Source of the DNA: Meles meles
Taxonomy: Eukaryota; Chordata; Mammalia; Carnivora; Mustelidae
Reading direction: 5' to 3'
Assembly: GCF_922984935.1 (NCBI RefSeq)
Contig: NC_060081.1
Span: 73,650,076 to 73,714,075, forward strand
DNA: 64,000 bases
In this document: one piece after another, positions 43,906-54,475 of the stretch
Numbering within the stretch: position 1 is the first letter of the stretch
How the letters are laid out: every line of letters begins with the position of its first letter
Position numbers and translations under genes: made by a program
Notes under the pieces: model-generated
The model's input: the letters and a program-made list of their open reading frames with translations, nothing else
Database searches by the model: none
Told to the model about the DNA's origin: nothing

Positions 43906-44334
43906 TGCTAAAAGAGGCCCAGGATGTTATGGGAGCTGCAAGTAATTCAGGGAGACTGCGTCGTGGAATTTGAGGTTAGGATCGGGAGAGGTGAGGGTTG
44001 GGTCGTAATGCTCGTGGACTAGGATGGAGCTAGAAGAGGGCGCCACGGAAAGAGGAGCGACCGGAAGACAGCAGAGGGACAAGACTGCCAGGAATGCTTT
44101 GTGTTGCCAATCAAAATAGTATATGTAGCTATTAATTTCCACGAATCTGAGAACAGGACCTTTTCAAACATTAAAAAAATGCTAATGAATCTGTTTGGAT
44201 GGAATTTTACCAAAAGCCTATGCATGCAGTTGACCCTGTATTTCCCACAAGATACTGGCTTGATTTCAAGCAACTTCATGCCTCAGACAGCTGATTAGAG
44301 AAGAAGGTAGGATAATGAGGTAGGTCCAGCGCAC
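43906..44334. other. Unique-looking non-coding sequence
   Basis: No gene or repeat recognised. Confidence 0.45.
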
Positions 44335-44555
44335 GTACAATAAGGTCATCCAGATTGGATTCAGATTCCAGCTCCGCTCCTTGCCAGCCATGTGTCCTTA
44401 GGAAAATTACTTAACCTCTCTGACTCTTTATCCTCCTCTGCAAAATGGGATTAAAGATGCCAGTTCAAGGTGTTGTGAGCATTAAATAAAAAAAAAGTAA
44501 ACATGTCGCATGCCTCCCATAGTAGTAGGTAATAAATATATGGAAGCCGCATTTA
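44335..44555 (-). mobile_element. MIR SINE, antisense
   Basis: 'AGATTCCAGCTCCGCTCCTT', 'GAAAATTACTTAACCTCTCT', 'CTCTGCAAAATGGGATTAAA', 'AGTAGTAGGTAATAAATATA' in antisense MIR order. Confidence 0.85.
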
Positions 44556-45504
44556 TGAGAGCTATCTTGTGCTTTATTAATGATTATGCAAATTAATGCA
44601 TTTTATTTTTAAGAATGCTAAAGGTCGACTTACTTTTTGCAAGGAGAATTTAGCTGAAAATGTAATATTGTGGCTTTCCCTTTTTTAATTTTTTTGCTTC
44701 CTAAGCATGCTGCTGAATAAAATATAAAATATATATATGATATAAACAATACTATATAAGTACTTGCATTTTGCTTATTAGCTTCTCATAGGACTATATT
44801 TTATTGCATGAGGGGTCAATATGGCAATGGGCGATGTAGAAGATACGGGCCATTTCTAGTTCTGCGTCTTGCATACTTCCCTAATATGGGTGTAAGTTGC
44901 CGCTTTGGGGGAAGCGTATCCCTGAGTTGTAGATCAATGCCATAAATGTCTCCCTCTTTTGAGGAGTCAGGTAGACTCTGCTTTGAGACCATGGGAAGGG
45001 TACCTCATCATTTTTTGAGTCCTATGAGTGCTATGGATTACACTTTATTTAATATATACAGCATGTAAATAAGTTTTAGAGGCATAAAAACTTCAAAACT
45101 AAACGAAAAGGAAAATTTAATAACCGGCCGATTTTTAGATTGTGCACTAAATAATCTGCTTTTCATCCTAAGAAAGGGGAGGAGGAAGGCAGAGTTTAAT
45201 AGACATATATAACAAATTAAAATCCAGTATCTAGGGGGTGTAAATCACATTCCGTGAACCAAACAATGTGGTTTTCATCAGATCTCCTCCAGTCGCTCTG
45301 CCTGGGAGCCCGAGCATAACTCACCCAACTGTAAAACAGGAAGATACTCCCGACAAAGGGCAGAAGACAGCCCAGGGCTCACGGCTCTTTGCCAAATTCT
45401 GCCCAGCCGTGCTATGTATATAATAACATGTCTGTCAAACGATGTGTTTAGAACTATCCTTCCAGGGCTGGGGTTAAAGAAGAGAATGTGAAAGTAAATA
45501 AGAG
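44556..45504. promoter_or_regulatory. Candidate conserved block with POU/homeodomain cluster
   Basis: TAATGATTA (44578-44586) overlaps the octamer ATGCAAAT (44586-44593), followed at once by TAATGCAT. 45090-45460 is repeat-free with retained CpGs (ACCGGCCGAT). Octamer plus TAAT pairs are typical of POU and homeodomain target enhancers. Function is unproven. Confidence 0.35.
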
Positions 45505-45604
45505 ATTTGTACAATCATGCTGATCTTAGGGTTGAAGAAATGGAAAGGATACCAAACATACAGAGCAGAGTTTCGAATGGGGGGACCCAGTCAAAACGAC
45601 CGCT

Positions 45605-45815
45605 AGGGGATTCCCCGGCAATGTCTGGAGATGCTTGTGGTTGTCCCAGTGGGGCAGGTGCTGTTGGCGTCTGGGGGAAGGAGGCCAGGGAATGCCGCCA
45701 GGCATCCTACAACACACACAAGCATCCTCCCATACACATGGTCTGCCTGCCCCAGCAGGGAACGACCCAGCCCCCGATGTCGATGGGTGCCGAGATTGAG
45801 AAATCTTGTGGGGAG
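45605..45815 (-). mobile_element. Old DNA-transposon-like repeat, copy 3 of 3
   Basis: 'GGCAATGTCTGGAGATGCTT' (45618 on), 'AGGCATCCTACAACACACAC', and a GATTGAGAAATC end match copies 1 and 2. The apparent open frames over this segment are repeat translations. Confidence 0.6.
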
Positions 45816-46309
45816 GTTGCATCTCGAACTGTTGGGTAAGTTTGAGACTTTACTCACAGGACTTCATCATCTGAAGTCCTTGGGATTACCACAGGTGTTT
45901 CTGTGGGGAGCCCTGAGCTCTGCTGTGACTGTGAGGGTTCATTTCTAGCCTTGCCTTCCTCAGGAATGACCTCAACACGTCATATCCTCATCTGTTCTAG
46001 GTTCTTGCGTTGTGTTTGGTGAGAGGCCAGTGGCCCAGACCTCTGAGCAGCTGGTTCTGATTTGGTCCACAAAAGGGTGTCAGTGTGAGGGGATCTCCGG
46101 TCCTTTTTCCTCATGTGGATTAGACTGTCCATCCTTGCAAAGATGGCCTGTGAAATGGCCGTGGTTAAACACAGCATGAGCCACACAGCTCTCCTTTCTT
46201 CCCTACGAGTGTCTCATTCTTCTAGAAGTTCGAGGAGCAGAAGTGGAGAAGCAGGGAAGATTTTCATCGCCTCTGTCTGTGTTTCACCCGGGGTTGTGGT
46301 TGAATAGAA
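45816..46309. other. Unique-looking non-coding sequence
   Basis: No gene or repeat recognised. Confidence 0.4.
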
Positions 46310-47030
46310 GACTTCAGTCTCCAGGGCTGTCAATCCGTCCCTTTTAAATAGCATCAAATTTGTTTTAAAAAATTCATGCTGTGGGTTTTGAGGTCATCAT
46401 TGTAGCTCGAGAGAAGTTTGTTAAAGATTGCATTAGATGGATGCTTTTTAATGGACAGTCTCTGTTTGGGCATCTGTACTTCGTAATCGTCTATTTGGGG
46501 AAGAAAAAACCAATATGCGAGCTAGAGGTTTTTCAGCAACTCTCACTAAACTATTGCTGTCTTTGTCCAAATGTCTGAAAATTTTATGGGGGGGGGGGGA
46601 GAATTTTGTCCTTATTATGCTCCACAGAATAATTTGTTAAATTGTGTTTTAAATCAGCATTTCCTCAAATTGAAGAACAACTCATGCTAAAGTGTATCAT
46701 GGATTTATTACACATGCAATTTGCATAAAAGTTAAAAAAATGTCAGTACATCAGTGGTATCAGGGTGCCGCCTAGAAAGATTGCACGAAACCGATGGGGA
46801 AGATGAATATTGTTGGTGTTCAGACCTTCTGTTATCTAATTATAAAAAAGCATAGCTTCGCCACCCGATTGAGTGGGCTCATCATCAAATCATAACCATT
46901 TGGAATAAAATGGAAGCTTAATGTCGAACTGCTGATACAGCGATTTTAATGAAAGCTCTTTTGTATTTTGAAAGGAAAGTTCTAAATTTCAGTTTTCAGT
47001 GATTTCCAGACTGTGCTCTGGATGCAAGTG
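46310..47030. promoter_or_regulatory. Candidate conserved non-coding block with octamer palindrome
   Basis: Over 700 bp free of recognisable transposons, with ATGCAATTTGCAT (46714-46726), an almost perfect palindrome holding the octamer on the minus strand, and several TAAT cores (TCTAATTATAA at 46836). An 11-G run lies near 46589-46599. Interpretation as an enhancer is inference. Confidence 0.35.
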
Positions 47031-47462
47031 GTGGGTCTGGGTGCTGGCGGGACTCAGGATGCCAGGGACGGCTGAGTGGTTGGGTGCTCAGGCCAGCCTT
47101 GACCACCAGCCCTTCACCCCAGGCTTCATCTGAAACAGCTGTGGGTCATCTGTTTTATTGATTGGATTTCTATGTTTTTTTGTGTGTGTTAAGATTGGAA
47201 TCTATGGCTAAAAATATTTGAGAACTTGTTGCATTAATTGTTGTTAAAGGTTCCCAGGTGAAAGAGCTGTTTTTAAAATGTATGTAAGATAATGTAAATG
47301 ATTCATATTTAAGAGAAAAAGAAAAGATTTTGAGCTCCTGGATGAAAGAAGAAAGGCAGTATGCGCTGTCCTCTTTTACCTGGTGGGCTGCTGAATTTCA
47401 GTAGCTGTTAATTGGGGCATATACACAGTTTGTAATTCCCTTTCTATCCTTCCCTTCCTCAG

Positions 47463-47656
47463 TCTTTCCTTCCTTCTCTTCTCCCTTTCTTTTCTTCCCT
47501 CCCCTCCCTTTCCCTCCCCTCCCCTTCCTCTCCCCTCCCCTTCCCTTCCCTTCCCCGCCTCCCTTCCCCTTCCCTTCCCTTCATCTTCCCTTCCCCTTCC
47601 CTTTCCCTCCTTCTCCCCTTCCCCTTCCCTTTCCCTCCTTCTCCTTCTGTCCCTCC
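47463..47656 (+). repeat. 194-base polypyrimidine tract with only three purines
   Basis: From 47463 the plus strand is C and T only for 94 bases. Single purines occur at 47557 (G), 47583 (A) and 47649 (G) before it ends at 47656. The main units are CCCTT and CCCCTTCCCTT. Minus-strand open frames through it are low-complexity artefacts. Confidence 0.95.
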
Positions 47657-47849
47657 AGGACATATTTACTGAGTGGCAAATTTTAAAAAGAGAAACAAAT
47701 ACAAAAACAAGATAATTTCAAACAATGATACATGCTGAGGAGGAATTTCACGGAATGATCTGATAGTTCCCGGGCAGAAGATGGTAGAGTCTATTTTGAA
47801 AGGTTACTTTATTTTGAACAAAAAAGTCTGGTGCAAGCCCCTGAAAGTG

Positions 47850-48195
47850 TGCCCCATAATATGAGAGGCTCTCTTCCATGGCATTGGAATCCTGACTTCG
47901 CTGTTTCTTAGCTGTCTGCCTTTGGGCAGTTTATTGACTTAGGTTAAGAGAAGAAGAACAGTCTAGGCAGAAGAAATCTATGTGTGGAGTATGGAGGTGG
48001 GAAAGATCTTGGCCCACTAAAGGGATGGAAGAAAGTCTAGTGTGTTGGGACTTAGTGCGTGAGGATGTAGAAAACAAGACAATGAAACAGAGAAGACACC
48101 ACGCAGGCCCTTGTGCTCCATGGGAAAAATCTCAAAGCTTTAAACCAAAGGAGTGATAGGACAAAATTTGAGTGTTCAAAATTTATATGAAGAAT
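47850..48195 (-). mobile_element. Antisense MIR-like end followed by antisense L2 fragment
   Basis: 'CTTAGCTGTCTGCCTTTGGG' near 47907 is MIR-like. 'GAACAGTCTAGGCAGAAGAA' (47956), 'TGGAAGAAAGTCTAGTGTGT' and 'GGAGTGATAGGACAAAATTT' follow antisense L2 order. Confidence 0.5.
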
Positions 48196-48315
48196 GACCT
48201 AGAAGGGGGCAGGAGTAGGAGAACAATTCTTTTTTTTTTAAACCTGGGTTGAGTGTTTCTTATTTATTTGTTCTTCAGGGAAAATCCCTCCAGAACCAAG
48301 ACTTCAGTTTCAATG

Positions 48316-48407
48316 TTACAAATATTTGCTTTTTTCTTTGATACCTGCGAAGTACCTAGATATTACAAATATTTGTTTTTTTATCATAAAACCTGTGAAG
48401 CCTTTGC
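48316..48407 (+). repeat. Imperfect 47 bp tandem duplication
   Basis: TTACAAATATTTG at 48316-48328 recurs at 48363-48375, and ACCTGCGAAG (48343-48352) recurs as ACCTGTGAAG (48391-48400). The spacing of 47-48 bp indicates one old tandem duplication. Confidence 0.75.
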
Positions 48408-48544
48408 TGAGTCCTGCATGACTTGTTGAAAGAGATCACCAAAACTTAAAGTCAGGTAGACACACAGATCCCACTGAAGTGACTTCTCTAAAGAAAGAAA
48501 TGAATGGGCTCTTTAAAAGGTAGTTGGAATACCCAGACCTTTTT

Positions 48545-50030
48545 AGCATAAGATCGCTATCACATTTTTTTAAACCTTTTTATTTAGAAAAAGCCTGACT
48601 TAAAATATTACAAAAATAGCACACAGATTTCCCAGGGTACACCTTTACCCAGATTCTCCAACTGCTAGCATCTTACATAAACATAGTCTAATATCCTAAA
48701 CCAAAAATTAAAATGGATTTAGTCCTAACCTACAGGTCTTATTTGAAATTCCAAACTGTCTTACTCATGCCCCTTTTCTGGTTCAGGATCTAATCCAAGA
48801 TCCCACATTGCATTTAGTTGTTCTGTCTCCTTGATTCTTCTGATTTGGGTCTTTGTAGAATGCCCCTCAATTTGGGTTTCTCTGAGGATTTCTCTTGATC
48901 AGACAGTGTTGAGCAGCACCAGGGAGGATCCCACTGGGCTGGAGCTGTGTCTTGTCTCAGGGCCTCACTTCTGGAGGTTCATGACGCCAACATGTCTTAC
49001 GAGCAGAGACATTCCCTTTGATCCGTCAGCTAAAGTGGTGTCTGCCAGGTTTCTCCCCCATAAGGTCGCTATTTGTCTGTTCATAGTTAACAAGCATCTC
49101 ATAGGGAAGTATTCTGAAACTTTAGAAGTATTCTGTATTAGCGTCCTACTCCTGCTATAACAAATGACCACAAATGCAGCGACTTCAAACAACACAAATT
49201 CATACAATGCTGTACTTTAAGGCAGCGTCTGAAATGGGTGTCTCTGGGCTAAAACCAGGATGTTGGTTGGCCAGTGCTTCTTTCTGGAAGTTCTAGGGGA
49301 ATGTGTTTCTCTTGCCTTTTCTAGTTTCTAGACACTGCCACATATCCTTGGCTTGTGGCTCCCATTTTCAAAGTCAGCGATGGCTAGTCAAGTTTTTCTC
49401 CCACTTTATCACACTGACACTAACGGTTCTCTCTCCCTCATTCCACTTTAGGGAACCTTGTGATTACACTGGCTTCTGCCCTGTAATCTGGGGTCATCTC
49501 CCTATTTTAAGGTCAGCTGTTTAGCGACTTAGTTCCATCTGTAATTTAAATCACCCTTGCTAAGTAACATAACATATTCACAGATTCCAGGGATTAAGGC
49601 ATAGATAGCTTTGGGATCAATTTTTTTGCTTCCCACAATTCCATTCTTCATCAAAATTTCAGTTTATGATTCTATTTTTTATCATTATGGGCTCATAGGT
49701 TTTCTATTTTATTCAACAGATCTCAGTCTGTTAATACTATTATTTTGATGCTCTGATTACTTGAGATTGGTTATATGGGAGTATGTTAAGGTTAGCTCCT
49801 TTCGATATATTCCCATCATTATTTTGGTACCATGAGATGTTCTGGGATCATCTTTTATTTTGCCTGCCGTAGCTCTAGAATCAGCCATTTCTCCAAGGGT
49901 TCATGGTTTCTTTTATCAGAGAACGTCATTTAGAAACCAAGATTGGGCATTTGGTGCACTCATTGCTACTGAGTCATCTTTGTCTCTTGGTCCTCTCCAT
50001 GGGCAGGGTTAGGAGATGTATGCATACTTC
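48545..50030 (-). mobile_element. L1M LINE, antisense, interrupted by an LTR
   Basis: Left part (to 49132): 'GTACACCTTTACCCAGATTC', 'CATTGCATTTAGTTGTTCTG', 'AATGCCCCTCAATTTGGGTT', 'GTGGTGTCTGCCAGGTTTCT'. Right part (from about 49640): 'TTATTTTGATGCTCTGATTA', 'GAATCAGCCATTTCTCCAAG', 'TTTAGAAACCAAGATTGGGC'. These are successive parts of one old L1M element; the LTR accounts for the gap. Confidence 0.75.
49133..49640 (-). mobile_element. MaLR/MLT-type LTR inside L1M
   Basis: It starts near TGTATTAGCGTCCTACTCC and ends near GGGATCAATTTTTTTGCTTCC. Landmarks include 'GGCTTGTGGCTCCCATTTTC', 'CTTGTGATTACACTGGCTTC', 'CCCTATTTTAAGGTCAGCTG' and 'CATAACATATTCACAGATTC'. I recognise the wording as an ERVL-MaLR-class LTR; the exact subfamily is uncertain. 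Confidence 0.6.
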
Positions 50031-52180
50031 TCTTTTCTTCTTAGCCCTTAAAGATTGTAAATAGAATCATTTCTTGTTTGAAATTGTTATTTCATCCATT
50101 TAGCTCTGAATTTTAAGAAGCAGGGAATTGGTCACTCTACAGTAAAATCTGAATTTAATCTGTAAGGTGAAAGTTGCTTATAGTAAAATCTAACTTGTTT
50201 CCAGTGACACCTGAGAATTCCTGAAATCTCCCATAGATTTCCGTCCTTTATCAACCCTAAATAAGTCCAGCACAGTAAGTTTTACCTCTGGCAATGAAAA
50301 CAATTGCTGTGTCATTATTTGAATGACAGATAGGCATCTTTATTCAATGAAATAGAGGATTGCTCATACCAAGAGCAAAACAGAGACCCTTTCTCTCCAA
50401 ATATACAGCAAATTCCGATCATTCATCTCACACCTCTGGGGACATATGGTTATTTGGTATCATATTAGTGGAATATTCCAAACTATTTAAATTGTGCTCA
50501 ATTGCCCTCTGTCTTTTTTTTTTTTTCTGAGCACCTACATGGATTTAAGGAAATTAAAAGCATTCAAGAAGCTATTTTAATACGTATCCGTGGTCCTAGG
50601 CCCTGTAGACACTAAGGAAATACGTGCCTGATGAGTAAATAACAGTATGAGTGTTTTTTGTCCTTTGGAAACGTGGAGCCTTGTCTGTTCTTTCCTTAAT
50701 GATAAATTTTACTTCTCTCCTTGTATTACCTCTTCTCATTTTATCTGAGCTCTGTGTTTTCTTTTTCTAAATAAAAATGGCATCAATATTGGGGCCTGAA
50801 GAGCATGAATAATTCACACATGTCTGTATTTGGTGCACTATTTCAAAAGAGGTATCATGGGCCTGGGAGCTTCATTGGAACTTTGAAAAGGAGTGGGGTT
50901 AAGTGTTAGTCAAACCCCAAAGCCCCAAGAGGACTGTTTGGGAAGACACGATCCAAACTCTATTTGAGGACCAAAGCTTATTTACTGCCAGATCTACAAC
51001 TTGCTTCCTTCCAGAACTGTCCTTTTCATTGACGTGGTGGAGGAAATTTCTGCAGACATTTTTCTTAATTGACCAATCCTGGAAATACCAATTCCGTGAA
51101 TACTTCTCTTGGGTTTACGCGACTGGGAGATCACAGACCTCAGGAAAGTTCCACATGCTACATGAAGTGGAGCCTGGGCACGATTTCTCTTCTAAAGGAA
51201 CATTACAATTCTAGGCAGACTGTTCTGTTATGTTGATTAGGTTTTATTATCTCCATTTCTCACCTAGTTCATATGACAGTTTTGTGCTCTGCTACAACAG
51301 GAAGAGAAGCAGATGGCAACCTAGAAATTGGAAAAAACAAGGAAGGTGGCTTCTGGGCAGAAATTGAAGATGACTAGGAGAGCTACTCATCTATTGTCTT
51401 AATCAATTCTGCTTTGCTACTGGTCAGAGGTTCAGAACTCCTTTAGAAGGACTGCCTCATCACTAAACATCTCTCTGCCAGTGTGGAAAAGCAAATTGAG
51501 ATGTATCATCCAAGAAAGGTTCCTATTCCTATTTTAGTTTGCTTGATTTTGTCCCTAATCCTGTCCCTATCTTATTGTTTGCCAGTTGAAAACAGAAAAT
51601 AAGATGTTAAAGTCCTGTTTTATTTCACTCTCTTGTCTTGTACTCGATCAGTATGAACCGCTCTCAGAAGACAGTAGAGGGTAGTGGTTGACATGGTACG
51701 TGTGTTCTCACACAGCTTTAGGACCCCTTCGCAATCTGTCCATGATTGTGTCTAAATATTCACACGACATACTTAGCTGTTTAGTCTACTTTCCTTGTCA
51801 TACAATAGGTGTAATAAAACAGTGAAGTCACAGCTTACCCAGAGTTCAGATTTTAAATGAACTTGTTTGAGAACTCTGATCACCCATGAAAAAGACTACT
51901 CTTGATTTTTTGTACATACATACAATTATACACAATTATGCAGCCTAGGTATTTGTAAATATATAATGCGTACAATAAAGTACTCTATAAAATAGCACAT
52001 ATGCAAAATACAATCTTATAGTATATTAGATATGCCATCAGATGGCTATTTATATTTCTTGCTTTTTTTTTTTTTTTTTGCCCCGTTCACATATGGTGCA
52101 ACTCCATTTTTTCTATCTCCTGGAGTTGTGAGGAATAAAAGGAATTATGTATGATTGGCAAATTACTAATCCTGTATAAA
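50031..52180. other. Unique-looking non-coding sequence
   Basis: About 2.1 kb, AT-rich, with T-runs at 50513-50526 and 52062-52079. No gene and no clear transposon. Confidence 0.45.
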
Positions 52181-52184
52181 TGAT

Positions 52185-52827
52185 AGAGGAGATGATAGTA
52201 AAGATGAAGACGAAGAGGAAGACGGAGAAGAAGAAGGTGATTTGAAGACTTTAACCATCATCAGTTTTCTCAGACTAATGTTGATTATTGTAGGATTCTC
52301 CACATGGACAAAGACGGGGAGAGTTTCAAGTGTAAGACATCCTTTCCATCAGTCAACAGAATTAATGTGTGTACAGACTCTAATAGTATACAGAAAACTG
52401 CAACTCCAACTTCAATTTCATTCTACTTGATGGCTCGCAAGCCCAATGCACGCTCCTCTGAACCACGTGACATAGATCGGGTTACACCTTCCGTGTACAG
52501 ACCAAAGTAATTCGGTCTCTTTTGATGTGAAAGATCAGGTAGAACAACATTATCTTGTGGTTATAAGACATCAAACTACAGTGAACTTTAGTTCCCTAAA
52601 TGAATCTTTAAATATTTAATATCATGTTAAAAAATGTACAAATGCAAGAGCAGAGAACCGGTTGGAAGCTGGGAGGAGAGAACATCAGAGATAAAGGACG
52701 AACAATGGGCTCTTTGTAGAATGTTGCACTAGGTCTCCCTTTGCTGAGAAAGCAAATCACGTGGTTGCTTATTTGGGCCATATCTTCAGATAATAAACAT
52801 TATTCTGCAGCAAAAAAAAAAAAAAAA
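52185..52827 (+). pseudogene. Probable processed pseudogene (3' part of a retrocopied mRNA), parent unknown
   Basis: From 52191 the plus strand encodes an acidic run rich in Asp and Glu. Near 52240-52243 the frame shifts by one base (as if one T of a GATTTT-type sequence were lost). In the new frame it continues open for about 90 codons (with DKDGESFK, PSVNRINVC, MARKPNARSSEP) to a TAA stop at 52508-52510. About 300 bases follow, then AATAAA at 52792-52797, and 15 bases later a run of 16 A residues (52812-52827). This order is what a 5'-truncated, poly(A)-tailed retrocopy leaves. I do not recognise the parent protein and found no clear target duplication. The acidic run could also be chance GAA-rich DNA. 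Confidence 0.42.
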
Positions 52828-52879
52828 CCGCATTGTTATAGTCAGATGAGTTTTTTTTTTTTTAAGAGTTCATCTAGCC

Positions 52880-53230
52880 TTTTGAAATTCCATGTTTAAA
52901 TATAACTTTTTATTATGGAAATTATCAAACATGTATTAAGTAAGGAGAAGAGTATAATGATCTCCTTTGTACCTCATCAACCAGCTTCAACAATTATTGA
53001 CATTTTGCCACTTTTATTTCATCTTTGCCTCACTAATCCCCACTCCCATCTGCCTTTATTTTCTGGTGTATTTTAAAGCAAATACCAGTCATGTATATTT
53101 TCATTGTAAATTATTATATATATATGTATGCATATATACATATATATATATTTATAGAGGAAGACTTTAAAAAATGTAACCACAAATTAGAAATACCACA
53201 AAAGATCAGTTATAAGACCCTTTTTAAACA
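52880..53230 (-). mobile_element. L1M LINE fragment, antisense
   Basis: 'CTTTTTATTATGGAAATTAT', 'AAACATGTATTAAGTAAGGA', 'CATCAACCAGCTTCAACAAT', 'TTTTAAAGCAAATACCAGTC' follow a different antisense L1M section. A (TA)n-rich microsatellite (53112-53155) has grown inside it. Confidence 0.7.
53112..53155. repeat. (TA)n-rich microsatellite
   Basis: TATATATA blocks with TATGTATGCATATATACATA in the middle, largely self-complementary. Confidence 0.9.
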
Positions 53231-53374
53231 GTAGAGGCATTTAAAACCTTCAGAAAATCTTGCCTTTGGTAAGTAACTATTTCAATGAGTTGTTGCACTG
53301 GAAATTCATATCAAGTAGCCCCTTCCACCCTGAGTTTTGCAACATGTTTTGGAGTTGTCGTAATACTGGTGGTA

Positions 53375-53835
53375 TAGATCAGTACTAGCAAGATGTTTCT
53401 TTTAAGGACCATTTCTTTTTTTTTTTTTAAGATTTTATTTATTTATTTGACAGAGAGAGAGATCACAAGTAGATAGAGAGGCAGGCAGAGAGAGAGAGAG
53501 AGAGAGAGAGGGAAGCAGGCTCCCTGATGAGCAGAGAGCCCAATGTGGGACTCGATACCAGGACCGCGAGATCATGACCTGAGCTGAAGGCAGCGGCTTA
53601 ACCCACTGAGCCACCCAGGCACCCCTAAAGACCATTTCTTTTGAGGACCATATTTTCAGTTGTGCTGCCCATCTGATCTCTGTTACGACTAATCAAATCT
53701 ACCACTGTAAGTAAGAGCAGCCAAAGATAATACATAAATGAATGAGCATGACTATGTTCCAATAAAACTTTATTTATAACAAAAGGCAGGGGCTTGGATT
53801 TGACCCTTGGGCTGTAGGTTGCTGACCCTGGCTAT
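53375..53835 (+). mobile_element. MER20-type element split by a SINE
   Basis: The left part (to 53419) gives the diverged head (TACTAGCAAGATGTTTCTTTT). The right part (from 53643) has 'CATCTGATCTCTGTTACGAC', 'AGAGCAGCCAAAGATAATAC', 'CCAATAAAACTTTATTTATA', and 'GGGCTGTAGGTTGCTGACCC'. The two parts join in MER20 order once the SINE and its duplicate are removed. Confidence 0.75.
53420..53626 (-). mobile_element. CAN SINE inserted in MER20
   Basis: T-run, AAGATTTTATTTATTTATTT tail, a (GA)n run in the purine block, and a head ending GAGCCACCCAGGCACCCC. AAGGACCATTTCTTTT (53404-53419) and AAAGACCATTTCTTTT (53627-53642) form a 16 bp duplication with one mismatch. Confidence 0.93.
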
Positions 53836-54234
53836 AGAGAAAGCAATCCAATGCCTATCCAAAGAGGGTCTGCAAACCCTGTGGTCCGTAGTACCTTGGA
53901 GACTAGAGTGTGTTGTGGTTGAAGACCAGGCATTAGAAACCAGAACCAGACTTATCTTGAACATTTTGAATATCTTGAATAGGCGACTTTTTGATTCATG
54001 GTTTTTCATTTATTAGATGAAAATAGAGGCACCTGTTCTTCTTGTTTAAAGAGGTTGCAGCCAGACTGAATGAGCTCATGAATGTGGGAGCGCTTACGGA
54101 GCTCTAGGTGCAGCTCAAATACAAGGACTGATTATCCATTTTATGTTGCAATTCTGGATGGTTCTCTGTCAGTGATTCTCAATTACATTGTTATCCCCTC
54201 CCTCCCATTTTTCTGGATGCCAGAGACATAACAA

Positions 54235-54475
54235 TGAAAAGCGAACTTACACTCACTGAGCACTTTTATTTAATTCCAGGGACAGTTGTAACAGGATTTA
54301 CGTGTGTCCTCCTCTTCGGTTCATCAGGTGTTATGATCCCACTTTTAATGGCAAAGAAACCGAGAGGGACAGGGTTTCAATCACGGTCTAGCGACCCACC
54401 CCCAACCGCGGGAGTGAGCGGCAGAGTCCGGCCTTGAACCGTCTGATTCCATAGCCTCTGATCTGTACCTCTAGT
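54235..54475 (+). mobile_element. MIR SINE
   Basis: 'CTTACACTCACTGAGCACTT', 'CCACTTTTAATGGCAAAGAA', 'AGTCCGGCCTTGAACCGTCT' in MIR order, with an insertion-like GC patch near 54400. Confidence 0.7.

Noticed and set aside
47376..47663. 95-codon Arg/Glu/Gly-rich minus-strand frame
   Set aside because: It is the translated complement of the polypyrimidine tract.
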